From Fragilaria crotonensis (lineage: Eukaryota > Bacillariophyta > Fragilariophyceae > Fragilariales > Fragilariaceae): DNA of 64,000 bases. Made by a program: the position numbers and the translations under genes. Shown here piece after piece: positions 10,876 to 20,600 of the stretch (position 1 is its first letter; each line of letters starts with the position of its first letter). Below the pieces are notes generated by a model. It made no database searches. It had not been told where the DNA came from and saw only the letters and a list, made by a program, of their open reading frames with translations. The DNA is taken from NCBI GenBank assembly GCA_022925895.1, contig JAKSYS010000228.1, positions 19,026-83,025 on the forward strand, in the 5' to 3' direction.

Positions 10876-12000
10876 CTATCCATAAAATGCCACTCCATTG
10901 GCCTCAGTACTCGAAGTAGCGCTTGTGGAACTTCCAGCGTGTGTTCGTTGCGTTCGCCGTCGTTCAGCATCGTATTCCTCATCATCAGTCGGCAATTCTC
11001 GACGACAGTATGGACATGAGTTGTGATGCTTGAGCCACGTCAAGGCACATGTGTCATGAAAGGTATGACCACAAGAAGGCAGTTGTACAACAGTGTGACC
11101 AACACTCATATTTTCAACACAAATGATACATTCCTTTGCGGCCTTTTGAATTAGAAGCGTGCAGCTTTGGGTGCAATCTTGACAGCTCTTCACCAGTGCT
11201 TGTCCATCCGACTGTTTCAGCATGACGACTGGAATTCTCAAACCCAACTTGGTTGCTTCTCCCACCGAATCCTTCATAACGTAGGGCCACGAAATGCTCG
11301 TGTTGTTCCCGATGACCACAGCGGAAGCGCCTGCTTCTTGTGCAAGCATGGCCTTGCGAACAAAAGTTATGCCGTCTCCACGTTCCATGTAGAGTATTGC
11401 ACCACCTTGAACTCCTAGTTTCGTAGCGTCGCTAATCTTCGCTCCCTTCCCAGTCCTCGGTTCGGCAAGAACCAACCCCTTGTCTTTCAAGTCGATTGGA
11501 GGCGCTGATCCAAAGTCTCCGCAAACAGCTTCATAAGATTTGTTCCCCACCCGGACTGTCGCTTGCAGCATCATGGACATGGTGGGTTGCAGTATAATCC
11601 GTGGCATGGTAGCAAGGGTCTGTTGCGCCGTCGGCCGGGAACGACTCGCTCCTTGTTGTGGGTCCATGGCTTCCGGAGGAAGTTGTTGTTGTTGTACGAT
11701 AGCATTTTGTTGTGCTTCTCCCATTCTCTGTCGAATTTCAGTCACTTGCTGCCGAATGCCGGATACTCGTTCTCGCAGACCACCCAACATGATGGCAATT
11801 TCGTTATTCGACGTTGCGAGATCACGCATTAAAGTGGCAGTGTCCGGAAGAGCAAGCAAGCGGACGGAAGGTTCTGCAGCAACAGGACGAGGAAGGGAGG
11901 CAGGTCGCGACACCAGAGGATCGCCACATACAGTACAAATGCTGGCATGGTCCTGACAGGATTCATCGCAGGAGGGACACCAATCGTTGATGATTGTCAT
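10876..12000 (-). CDS. RING-H2 E3 ubiquitin ligase with N-terminal zinc ribbon and PA domain
   Basis: A single exon of 374 aa from ATG 12000. Residues 8-25 form a C-x2-C...C-x2-C zinc ribbon (WCPSC...CTVC) like that of RNF115/126-type ligases. Residues ~140-265 resemble a protease-associated (PA) domain (GGAILYMERGD, RIPVVMLKQSDGQAL). Residues ~288-330 are a RING-H2 finger: CIIC...CGHTFHDTC...CPYC. The RING recruits an E2 enzyme and promotes substrate ubiquitination. PA-RING proteins are usually membrane-anchored with the PA domain in the lumen, but here there is no signal peptide or membrane segment and a zinc ribbon comes first, so it is likely cytosolic. Substrates are unknown. Confidence 0.82.
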   Translation of the reverse strand: MTIINDWCPSCDESCQDHASICTVCGDPLVSRPASLPRPVAAEPSVRLLALPDTATLMRDLATSNNEIAIMLGGLRERVSGIRQQVTEIRQRMGEAQQNAIVQQQQLPPEAMDPQQGASRSRPTAQQTLATMPRIILQPTMSMMLQATVRVGNKSYEAVCGDFGSAPPIDLKDKGLVLAEPRTGKGAKISDATKLGVQGGAILYMERGDGITFVRKAMLAQEAGASAVVIGNNTSISWPYVMKDSVGEATKLGLRIPVVMLKQSDGQALVKSCQDCTQSCTLLIQKAAKECIICVENMSVGHTVVQLPSCGHTFHDTCALTWLKHHNSCPYCRRELPTDDEEYDAERRRTQRTHAGSSTSATSSTEANGVAFYG

Positions 12001-12727
12001 GGTTGCTGCTCATATGTTAAACCAAGCACTTGGAACTTGGAGAATGATAAAGTAAGTGTAGGCCTATCTCACCGACGGCTGAGTACTTCTACCAGTAGTC
12101 CAACTTTAGTCGTATTGTTTTATATCGTGAAATGATGATCACAAGTGGATCACCAAAAATCGATTGACCAGAAAGCGAGGGAAGGAAATGTATAAGAAGC
12201 ACAGCCGAGCGAAAAGGAAAGGTACGAGTCACCAGGAAATCAATGGATGATTAATAAAACTATCGACAGATTCTCATACAAACAAAGCCTGCTAGTACAA
12301 CAGTACAACTGTAGCAAGCACTCGGGACTCGGGACTGGCGCACTCCCGAGTCCCGAGTACAAGTACGCATCCACTTCCATACTTCTTTGACGCACCAATT
12401 ATCTATGGCGAAATACGTGTGTGTCGTGTGTCTTGAGATAAATGAACTTCCGAATGTCCATGTTCATCTCATCACCATCACACGTCGGGTTTCTTCATCT
12501 AGTGGTGCGAGGAACATAGCTTATCCGAGACAACCAATCAACAAACACAGCAATCGTGTAGCAATTCCTTGCTCCGACTGCACTACTCTGGACTCTGGAG
12601 TGGAGGAGTACTCCGGCGTACCAGAACCGCCTGTCACAGCACTTGCACCCTGACCAACAACTCGTCGAACAACTAACGAATATCCTGGCACAGAACTGCC
12701 ATTGAGTACGATCGTCCAACCCTGATC
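12001..12727. promoter_or_regulatory. Divergent intergenic region, RING ligase / PPR gene
   Basis: 727 bp between divergent starts. Apart from the perfect hairpin at 12320-12358 listed separately, I see no supported gene. Confidence 0.4.
12320..12358. repeat. Perfect 15-bp stem hairpin
   Basis: ACTCGGGACTCGGGA at 12320-12334 is followed after 9 bases by its exact reverse complement at 12344-12358. Each arm holds a direct repeat of ACTCGGG. It lies in the divergent spacer, about 370 bp upstream of the PPR start. Its function is unknown; a protein-binding palindrome or a small foldback remnant are both possible. Confidence 0.85.
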
Positions 12728-14374
12728 ATGAGGTTCTCAATCTTCGTTCTATTGATGCACGCACGGTTGGGCCTCATCAGCCGCTCACCCTCGGGCTACT
12801 TTGGCGTCCAGGCGTTTTCAACGACGACACCACCGTCACATCCAACAAATGTCGTCACAATAGTGACCCCAAAGAACAAAAAGATTCTTCACTTTTGCAA
12901 AGGTGAAGGTCAGCTACATACTCAAGAGGGAAGCCGCGCTCCTTGGGAACTGCAAATTGAACAAGACATCCAACTATGCGATGTCGTTGGTACACTCCCG
13001 CAACACTTATTGGACCAAATACCCCCTGTCATTACTCGATGGGCTCGGAAACGATCCTCACTGGGGGCCGCTAAAGCACAATTCTTACTGGATCGTTATG
13101 TTCAAGAATATACTGCTGGAAATCCACATGCCAAATTGGAAGTTCGCTTATTTAATATTGCCATGGATGCATGGACCAAAAGTCGGAGGACCGATGCTCC
13201 GCAACAGATTCAAAAGCTTTTCAAACAAATGCAAGATTTGCGCACCTCTCATACAGAACTATCCACGTTGGTCCCCGACGTGATCTCGTTGTCCTCCCTC
13301 TGCCTGGCATGGGCCAAATGTCGCCTCCCCGATGCCGCACAGCGCGCCACAGCCATTTTGGAGTATATGGAACGCGAGGGTCTCCGACCCAATACAATCA
13401 CGTACAATGCTGTATTGTTGGCACACGTCCATTCGCAACGGCGGGATAAGGCAATTCAGGTGGAACGCATCATTGCTCGCATGATTCATCGACAAGAATA
13501 CATGGGGCACGATGAATGTCGCCCGGACGTGTGTTCCTACCAATCGCTCATTGCAGCGTGGTCACGGACGAGATTATCGGGGACGCCGCAAAAGGCAGAA
13601 GAAGTTTTGGATTTCATGACCATGGAATCGCGCATGGGCAAGGCCTATCTGGCTCCCAATTGTCATTGTTATGTCGCGGCTATCCATGCGTGGAGTCATT
13701 CGGAAGAACGCTTCAAGAGTCGACGGGCGTATGAGATACTATGTCATATGAGAGATCTCTACGAGCGAAGCAAGAAGCCGGAACTGAAACCTAATGTGGT
13801 GGCGTATACCGCTGTTTTGAACGCATGCGCATTGCCAGTGGACAAATTGGAAAGGGAGAGTGCTCTGTCCATTGCCCTCCTTGTGATGGAGGAATTGCGT
13901 GTTTACGGCCACGATCGACCTAACTTCTTAACCTATGCAGCGTTTTTACATGTTCTGGGGTCAACTATACCGCATGGTACCAGACGCGATACGTTGGCAC
14001 TCAAGTACTTCCATAAGGCAAAGGCGCATGGTCAGGTAGGGTTCATTGTCCTGGAGAAATTGCACACTGCGTCACCGACCACGTACCGTGCGATTGCTGA
14101 AAAGATAACAGAACAGGACGAGCGTGGAAACGCCGTGGTGCGCATTCCATATGCATGGGGAAAGAATGTTGTGGGCGAACGCGACCCCATGACTCGAGTA
14201 ATAAAGGACGATACAACTGCAGAGATTCAGAAGGCAAACTACATCAAGCTGCAAGAAGTTAAAAGGAAGCGTGGGACGAAGACAAACTTTCACGCTCATT
14301 TGAATCAAGAGGATGCCCGAGTTCCTATGCAGAACGACGACTTCCCTATAAAGTGGAGCGAGGAGTCTCTGTGA
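12728..14374 (+). CDS. Pentatricopeptide repeat (PPR) protein, probably organellar
   Basis: A single exon of 548 aa from ATG 12728. Several P-type 35-residue PPR helix pairs span ~130-430, for example LRPNTITYNAVLLAH, CRPDVCSYQSLIAAW, LAPNCHCYVAAIHAW and LKPNVVAYTAVLNAC. PPR proteins bind single-stranded organellar RNA in a sequence-specific way and act in processing, stability or translation. The N-terminus is a hydrophobic leader (MRFSIFVLLMHARLG) followed by GVQAFSTTTPP. That resembles a signal peptide plus the ASAF-type cleavage motif that directs proteins into the complex plastids of stramenopiles, so plastid import is likely, though mitochondrial import is not excluded. There is no DYW or SMR domain. 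The RNA target cannot be predicted here. Confidence 0.85.
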   Translation: MRFSIFVLLMHARLGLISRSPSGYFGVQAFSTTTPPSHPTNVVTIVTPKNKKILHFCKGEGQLHTQEGSRAPWELQIEQDIQLCDVVGTLPQHLLDQIPPVITRWARKRSSLGAAKAQFLLDRYVQEYTAGNPHAKLEVRLFNIAMDAWTKSRRTDAPQQIQKLFKQMQDLRTSHTELSTLVPDVISLSSLCLAWAKCRLPDAAQRATAILEYMEREGLRPNTITYNAVLLAHVHSQRRDKAIQVERIIARMIHRQEYMGHDECRPDVCSYQSLIAAWSRTRLSGTPQKAEEVLDFMTMESRMGKAYLAPNCHCYVAAIHAWSHSEERFKSRRAYEILCHMRDLYERSKKPELKPNVVAYTAVLNACALPVDKLERESALSIALLVMEELRVYGHDRPNFLTYAAFLHVLGSTIPHGTRRDTLALKYFHKAKAHGQVGFIVLEKLHTASPTTYRAIAEKITEQDERGNAVVRIPYAWGKNVVGERDPMTRVIKDDTTAEIQKANYIKLQEVKRKRGTKTNFHAHLNQEDARVPMQNDDFPIKWSEESL

Positions 14375-14595
14375 CCACAATGACGAAACATGAACATAAC
14401 GTGTCTACTTTCTTTCTCGCTTCTCAATAATGTAGACTTGTAGACATTGATATCATCTATAAAACATGGTGCAACTACTAAGGCCAATTCAACTACGGAC
14501 AAAGCCCAGGATTCAGAACGCAACAAACATGGCATCCGCGGAAAATCGTCAAAGCTGTATCGATTAGCCACATACAGAACTGCTCAAAAGGCGAC

Positions 14596-15047
14596 TTATG
14601 GGGCTCCAGCTTCGTCCAAAGCATAGTCAGCTTCCATCTCTGACTGGCGAAAGATTTCATTGAACGCATCTGGCTGCTTGACTCCCAAGAAGCGAATTCC
14701 AAAGATCAGGACCAGAGTAATCGACGCCATGACGATACCCCAGACGCCCATTGCAAACAAGAAGAGAGCAATCATCAAATCCACCATGTACCTTCCACGG
14801 AAGGTGAAGAGAACCTCTCCAAATTTGGAATTCTCAAGACGAGTCACAACCAGAGCAGGGGCCTCAATGGCAACAAAGAGCATCACAATGCACATGAGTG
14901 CCGTCAAGATACCGACAAGAATGTCAAGGTAGACAGCCTTGGAAGCAAAATGAATAGACACTGCAAGGTTGATCTGTTTGAAGGAGAAGCAGCATCTTGA
15001 GTGAGAACGAAAGTCGCGCAAAATCAATCAGCCATCATTTCCGACAT
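14596..15047 (-). CDS. TVP15/COPI-associated-like small membrane protein
   Basis: Four hydrophobic segments lie between FKQINLAVSI and the acidic tail (EMEADYALDEAGAP). The central block AIEAPAL...FGEVLFTFRGRYMVDLMIA aligns by eye with the LEFQ-P...FLFSFIGRG region of TVP15-type, COPI-associated Golgi membrane proteins; this is moderate evidence only. The frame is open from about 15027 to the TGG GGC TCC AGC end at 14596. The 5' end is unclear. Either ATG 15047 (MSEMMAD) continues with one base missing near 15026, or an upstream ATG (15110) is spliced over a 50-bp intron at 14996-15045 with a weak GTCGGA donor. The role would be Golgi vesicle traffic if the family call holds. Confidence 0.5.
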
Positions 15048-15776
15048 CAACGCCAGTACGACACGCATTTCCGACATGGATCCGTTGCGGTTGAAATTCG
15101 ATGTCAACATGGCTAAATCTTTCGCATCCTTTGGGAAGGGAACAAACTCAACGCATCATTGCTAAGTGAGAATTTATACATGTATACGAGACCGTATACA
15201 AAAACGCGCGCCCGTCAACCACATGTACCCCGCCGAAAAATCACGCCACCAAGTTTCAAGGATTTACCTCCTTCTTTAATACACGTCCACATGGCTGACA
15301 TTGAACGTAAAATCAAGATTAACTTCACTTACAGCATACAACAAGGCAGAGAGTGTGCGAAACGATCTGGTGAGACGATGTTTTGATGACATGGTAGATA
15401 GATGGAGTCGAAACGAGAAGACGAAAGGTGCCTGCGACAAAAGTGAAGGCAATAATTTTTGTTCCGAAGATCGAGCGATTGTGGAAGCCTCCTAATCTAC
15501 ATTAGGGATTGAGATTTATGCGTTTATGTGGCTATGCGATTCAACGATTCCACTTTCGACTCCCCATTGTCCTCCTATAGGCAAAAACCATGGGACAGTG
15601 TCTACACGGTACTACTAGTAGGAAGTGCGAGTGTGCGTTCCGGAAGGATGCGTGGTATCATACTGGTCCGTCGCGTGGCCACCTCAACGCAACGCAACGC
15701 AACGCAACGCAACGCCCAACACCCAACCGATCGTCTAAGAAAGAAGAAATTTGGAGACGACTTCAGTCGCTTGACC
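15048..15776. other. Divergent intergenic region
   Basis: Between the TVP15-like gene and the dsRNA-binding-like gene. It contains a CAACG pentamer repeat (15685-15714) just upstream of the latter. No other supported gene; an ORF from 15528 is in frame with the downstream gene but lacks protein-like content before 15777. Confidence 0.5.
15685..15714 (+). repeat. (CAACG)6 microsatellite
   Basis: Six perfect CAACG units. It probably lies in the 5' leader of the gene starting at 15777, where length variation could occur. Confidence 0.9.
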
Positions 15777-16593
15777 ATGGGACGAAAGAAACGAAATAGC
15801 TCTGCCCTAGCCAGCGACTCCATCAGTGGGGATGTAGTTCCATCTATTGAGAGCAAAAAGCCGAAGGCTGAAGAGAAGTACCTTGTCAAGAAGTATCGCC
15901 CGGAAAAGCATTATGAAGCTATGGATGCTTTCCTCAAATACACCAAATCTCATCGCATGCTTGACGCATCTTATGTGCGAACTTTCAAAGGTACGACCCC
16001 CGAGAAACCGTTCATCTTTTCTGTTCGAGTTGCGGGTACAGATTTAGCTTGGGGTCGCGGAAGTACTAGGGAAAAGGCCATGGATTGTGCTTGTCGGGGT
16101 GCGTTTGCTTTGGTGGCAGCCATGGCTACAATAACTTTCCGCTCGACGACGACTGTTTGACGCAGGAACCACAAGATATGCTTCCACCGCCACCTCCTCC
16201 TCCATTGCCCCCAGGGTTCCCGCCTGGGTATCCTCTGACAGGACTGCCACCTCCACCATTTGGTGCACCTCCACCTCCACCGAATGTCATCCCACCTCCA
16301 CCACCGCCCCAGGTAATTCCGCAACCGAAGCTTCTGTCTGACACAATTCCGGTTGCTTCTAGTTTGGGACCAACATATCCATGCCCAACAACAACGCAGC
16401 TTCTGCTGTTGTGATTGACACGAAGCCTTTTGCAGTCTCGTTATCTGCCCCGCAGAAGAAAACTATCAAGGGTGGACTCACTCTCGTCTTTGATTCAGGA
16501 GAAGATGGCCCGAATGAACTGTGTATGGAAGAGCGCCGGGCATCGTTGGATCGATACCAGAAACTTTTGCGAAAGGCATTGGTCGGGGCCTAG
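15777..16593 (+). CDS. Double-stranded RNA-binding-like, proline-rich protein
   Basis: ATG 15777 has a strong ACCATGG context (MGRKKRNSSALASDS). Residues ~40-112 look like a dsRNA-binding motif: HYEAMDAFLKYTK, FSVRVAG...GRGSTREKAMDCA and an AFAL helix. A polyproline stretch follows (PPPPPPPLPPGFPPGYP), then a conserved-looking C-terminus ending ERRASLDRYQKLLRKALVGA. The frame changes twice, near 16118 and near 16376. It can be restored by GT-AG introns of 53 bp (16113-16165) and 50 bp (16313-16362), both phase 0 (237 aa in total), or by one missing base at each place, which gives smooth joins (LVAA-HGYNNFPLDDD, GPTYP-MPNNNAA). Function is inferred from the domain only; the dsRBM call is by pattern. 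Confidence 0.6.
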
Positions 16594-17630
16594 CTACCTG
16601 GCAATCGGCATTTGACTATGGGAAACGCTTGAGTAAGTCCATCGTGGGAAACGTCGAAGAGTGAACTTTTTTCGTTACATGCTTGTGCGGCCTTCTCTTA
16701 GTTCTTCAAGGGAAAATCAAAGAGAAATAGTTGCAAGTAACTCCACGTCCATGAATCAAAGTTCATCTGACTGATCAGAATCAAGAGCATTTACACGTAA
16801 GTTCACGAATACAAATTGATCACTGGAATAGCCTTAGCACTTTTCTCCTTTTTTTACTCTGTACAAGTGACTACCGTCTTCAGCTACAAAGGAATTGGCA
16901 CGGTGAGACTCCCACTCGGTAAGCCAACCAAAAGTACGTCTATTGTTCTATCGTGCAATGTATGGAACTACGTTTGTGCGGAATACGGGTGACTGTTGTT
17001 CTGTCTCCTACTAGTTTTGTTTGCATTAGTGGTCTATTATAAGCACTTGTAACTCCAAAATAAAGGATGGCTGTAGCTATCGCGTTGCAGGCGCAGCCGA
17101 TATGTCACCCAGTGTGTTGCATTCTTATAGTCGGATTGCAAGGTCTGATGTACCACTTTCCCGTATGGTCATCCATTTGCCTTACCGCGTCCGAGCATTC
17201 TGGTGCTCAACGTCTTCGTCCTCTGGTTGGCACGGACAGTCTCAATGGTGGACTGTTCTCCAGCCGTGCTTTAGAGGGGTATACCAGAAGTGCAACTCGT
17301 CAGCAGAACCTTTGTCGCCCTTCACCATTCCATGGACGACGTCACGAACTAGAAGGATTCGACTGATCCGTGACGGCTGCAGGCATCCAAAAGTGATGGA
17401 TTTCTCGTCCCTGTCGGAACAGGCATCCAAAAGTGATGGATTTCTCGTCCCTGTCGGAACGGATCAAAATCGAGGGGCGTTGTGCGCATTCGGATGCATG
17501 GCCGGCATGCTTCGTGTCGAAGCTCTATTCTCGCCGTGGAAAGCTATACTAGATCATACGATTGGGAATTAAAAACTTGCTCTATCGTTCGCTTTCTACT
17601 CGGATTAAGAAGTTATTCTATTGTGCACGT
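16594..17630. other. Long intergenic region with a 40-bp tandem duplication
   Basis: 1037 bp between the dsRNA-binding-like gene and the 3' end of the P5A ATPase. ORFs of 99 and 156 codons overlap here in different frames (17067-17572), with no recognisable domain and an exact duplication inside. I do not call a gene. Confidence 0.5.
17381..17460 (+). repeat. Exact 40-bp tandem duplication
   Basis: The 40 bases at 17381-17420 (beginning AGGCATCCAAAAGTGATGGA) recur without change at 17421-17460. The identity suggests a recent slip or an assembly duplication. Confidence 0.95.
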
Positions 17631-20600
17631 TCAAAATTCATCTACGGATCCATCAACCGCTGTTGCCAAACAGGCTTCGCCAACACATTCTGCTGCACCT
17701 TTGACGACATCCACGAGCGCTTCCGCAATAGTTCCGTTCGTGCTATTCGTAATGTTGGTGCCATTCAAACCAAGCTCCTCGAACCGACCCTCTTGAAGCA
17801 TCAGACCTTCCCATGTCTGATCGTTTCCGAGAAAGGAGTACATGAGAAACCCCATGACAAGGATAGTGCGCGAGAGACCAAAAACGTCCTTGAGAGTAGT
17901 CCCTTCCACACTCGCAAAGAGAATCTTCGGACAGAAGATGAATTTAAGGACTCGGTCGAGTATAAAGGTGGCACAGACATCAATCACAAGCAAGGTGAGA
18001 ACATAGTCTCTGAACTTGTCGTCGGGAAACGGTACCAACTGGAAGTACTTGTTCAGACCAGGAGCAGACTCGGTTGCAAACATAAATGTTAAGATAAAAG
18101 TACCCAACAAACTCCACAACAGAGGGCGATTCTCCGTAAGTCCAGTCATGAACGGTCTGCCTTGGAGGTTAACGACGAACACACACACTTGCTGCACGTT
18201 GCTCACGAGAAAGACAACTGTGTTGAGAATACCAGGTTTGAAGATTCCATCAAGGTCGGGTTCGTATCCAGGAGGAAGGTGCTGTTTTGCACTTTGTGTG
18301 GCAAGCATCATGACAGCCAAGTGAATCGAGAACTGCCCGAGAAGACTGATAAACAGGGCAGGATGAAAAATTGACGTCAGAGGTCGAACCTTGGACAACT
18401 TGTCCAGGGGTTTTGATCTGGAGACAGACATAAACGAAATGGATCCCAGCATTCCCATTGCTGTCATTTGTGTATCGCCATACTTAACGCCATCCAGGTA
18501 GAGCACCGACAAGGAGTATGAGCTGATGAGACAATTGAGAGCGAGGATCTGGTACATCTGAATACTTGATACCAGCGTACAGCGCCCCTGACGTACGATG
18601 TCCACACAACTACGAATGCTTGGCATTTTGCTGGTGAAGGGGGCAGCAACGCTCGCATCGCCAAGCTTGACCATCGGTAGTTCACCAGACTCCATGTCTT
18701 CGAATTGGCTTGCCATAGCGGCAGCGGATCCTTCCACAGTGCCGAATTGTCGCTGCTTGGCCTTAACATTGTTGGCTTCCTCCTGGTAGAATTCTTTCAT
18801 GGCCTTGAAGGTAGCCCATTGCTCACCTTGAGCCTCCAGCTCTGCGACACGAGCAAGCATCCTTCGTTGCTTCTCCGCCGTGTCTGCACGTGCCTTGGCC
18901 TGAAGCTCTGCTTTCGACATTTGGGCATCAGCCAGAGCTTTCTTCTGTTCATTGCGTTTTATGAAACTTTCACGAGCCTTGATCTCGTACAATTTGAGAA
19001 GATCTGCTTTCTCTGACAATTCAGGGTACTTGTCTGGATCAGCGCCCATCTGACGAATCTTGGCCTTGAGGAGCATCTTTGGGAGTGATCGCATGGCTTC
19101 AAGATGTTCCTCGCTGACAATGGCCATCACTTGGTTGTCCTTTTTCTCCTCTACCTTCTTCTTAACGACTTCCTCTCCTCTATCAACGTTCAGATCTCCA
19201 AATCCAGTGAGCAGGGCGACACCAACATCTGCTTGCTTGAGAGCGCCGACATCGTTTGCGCCATCACCGCACATCAAACAGAGTTTTCCGACAGAGTGAA
19301 GGCACTCAATTACAGTTTCCTTGGCATCAGGGGTCATTCGAGCGAACACCTTGAAGTACTCAAGTTGCGATCGAGTGCCCTCGTCATATTCAAATGCTGC
19401 AGCAAGTGACTTGCCGGTAGTGGCGAGGTCGTATTTCCTTGAGAGTTCAGGAATCTCGCTTGCTGAAAAATCTGCCACTTTTGATTCATCATCATAGCTC
19501 GCCCAGAACATGGAGCCGTTCTTCTGTTCTAGAATGAGAATCGGCTTGAACTGCAAAGCACTTTGTTTTGCAGCAGCTTTCAGTGACCGTTTCGATTCTA
19601 GTAACTTGCGGAGTTCCTCGTTCTTCTCCACTTCGAACAATTCCTCCTCGCCATCATCGCCCGCAATCGGCTCGCAAATACGAACCTCCTTGGCAACATG
19701 AATCGCCGTGAGGATGGCATCGCCAGTAACCATTGCAATACTCATACCACCTTCCTTCAGTCGTTTAAGCACATTCGCGGTATCCTTGCGGACACGGCAG
19801 GTAAATGCGATGAATCCTGCAAAGGTGAGTTTTTGTTCACATGCGGCACGACTGTCCTTCGCTGCATCGACGTCACTGTTGCTGTTTAGCGGCTTGCAAG
19901 CGAGTGCAATAACACGATATCCCTCCTTGGCAAGGTACTTGGCTTTTTCATCGTAGCCGGTTGGCTTATTTGTCAACATATTCCCAATAGCCTCGGGAGA
20001 TCCCTTGGCGACAGCGAAGGCCTTGCGCGAGGACGACCGTACAACGCAACTCATGCACTGTAATTTCGAACTAAAATGGTGCCGAGTTAGAATCTCGAGC
20101 TCGTCGATCGCGCCGCTTCCCTTGATGTCAATGGACACTCCTCCTTTCTTCTTCTCAGTCGCTACCATGGGCACTACATTTCCGCTGGTGGGGGATAATG
20201 TCCAGCGCAGCGACTTCAATGATGCGCTTTCCAATGGATCACCGGTTGTCTCGTCATCAATAAAAACCAAAGAATGACACCCTGCCAGGACGAGGGCCGC
20301 TTCCCCGCCAAGTTTGAACATAGGGGTCAACAGCGAATCGTCTGCGCTGCCTTTCTTCTGGAGATTGGCTGGTTCGCACACTCCGACAGCGACAAGCTCA
20401 TCCGTCGTCAGCGTACCTGTCTTGTCAAACAAACAGGAGTTCAATTTGCCAGCAATGGGGACTTTGAACGGCTCAGTGCAGAAAATACCCATCTTCATCA
20501 GCGTCATCAACGAGTTGTTTACTGCCAGCGCCATTTGCATCGGAAGCTCGGGAGGAATGACTGATGTAACGATCATGATGCAATGCAAAAGTAGTTCATA

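Noticed and set aside
17067-17572. Overlapping 99- and 156-codon ORFs near the 40-bp duplication
   Set aside because: Different frames over the same DNA, no domain, and a tandem duplication inside; not called as a gene.
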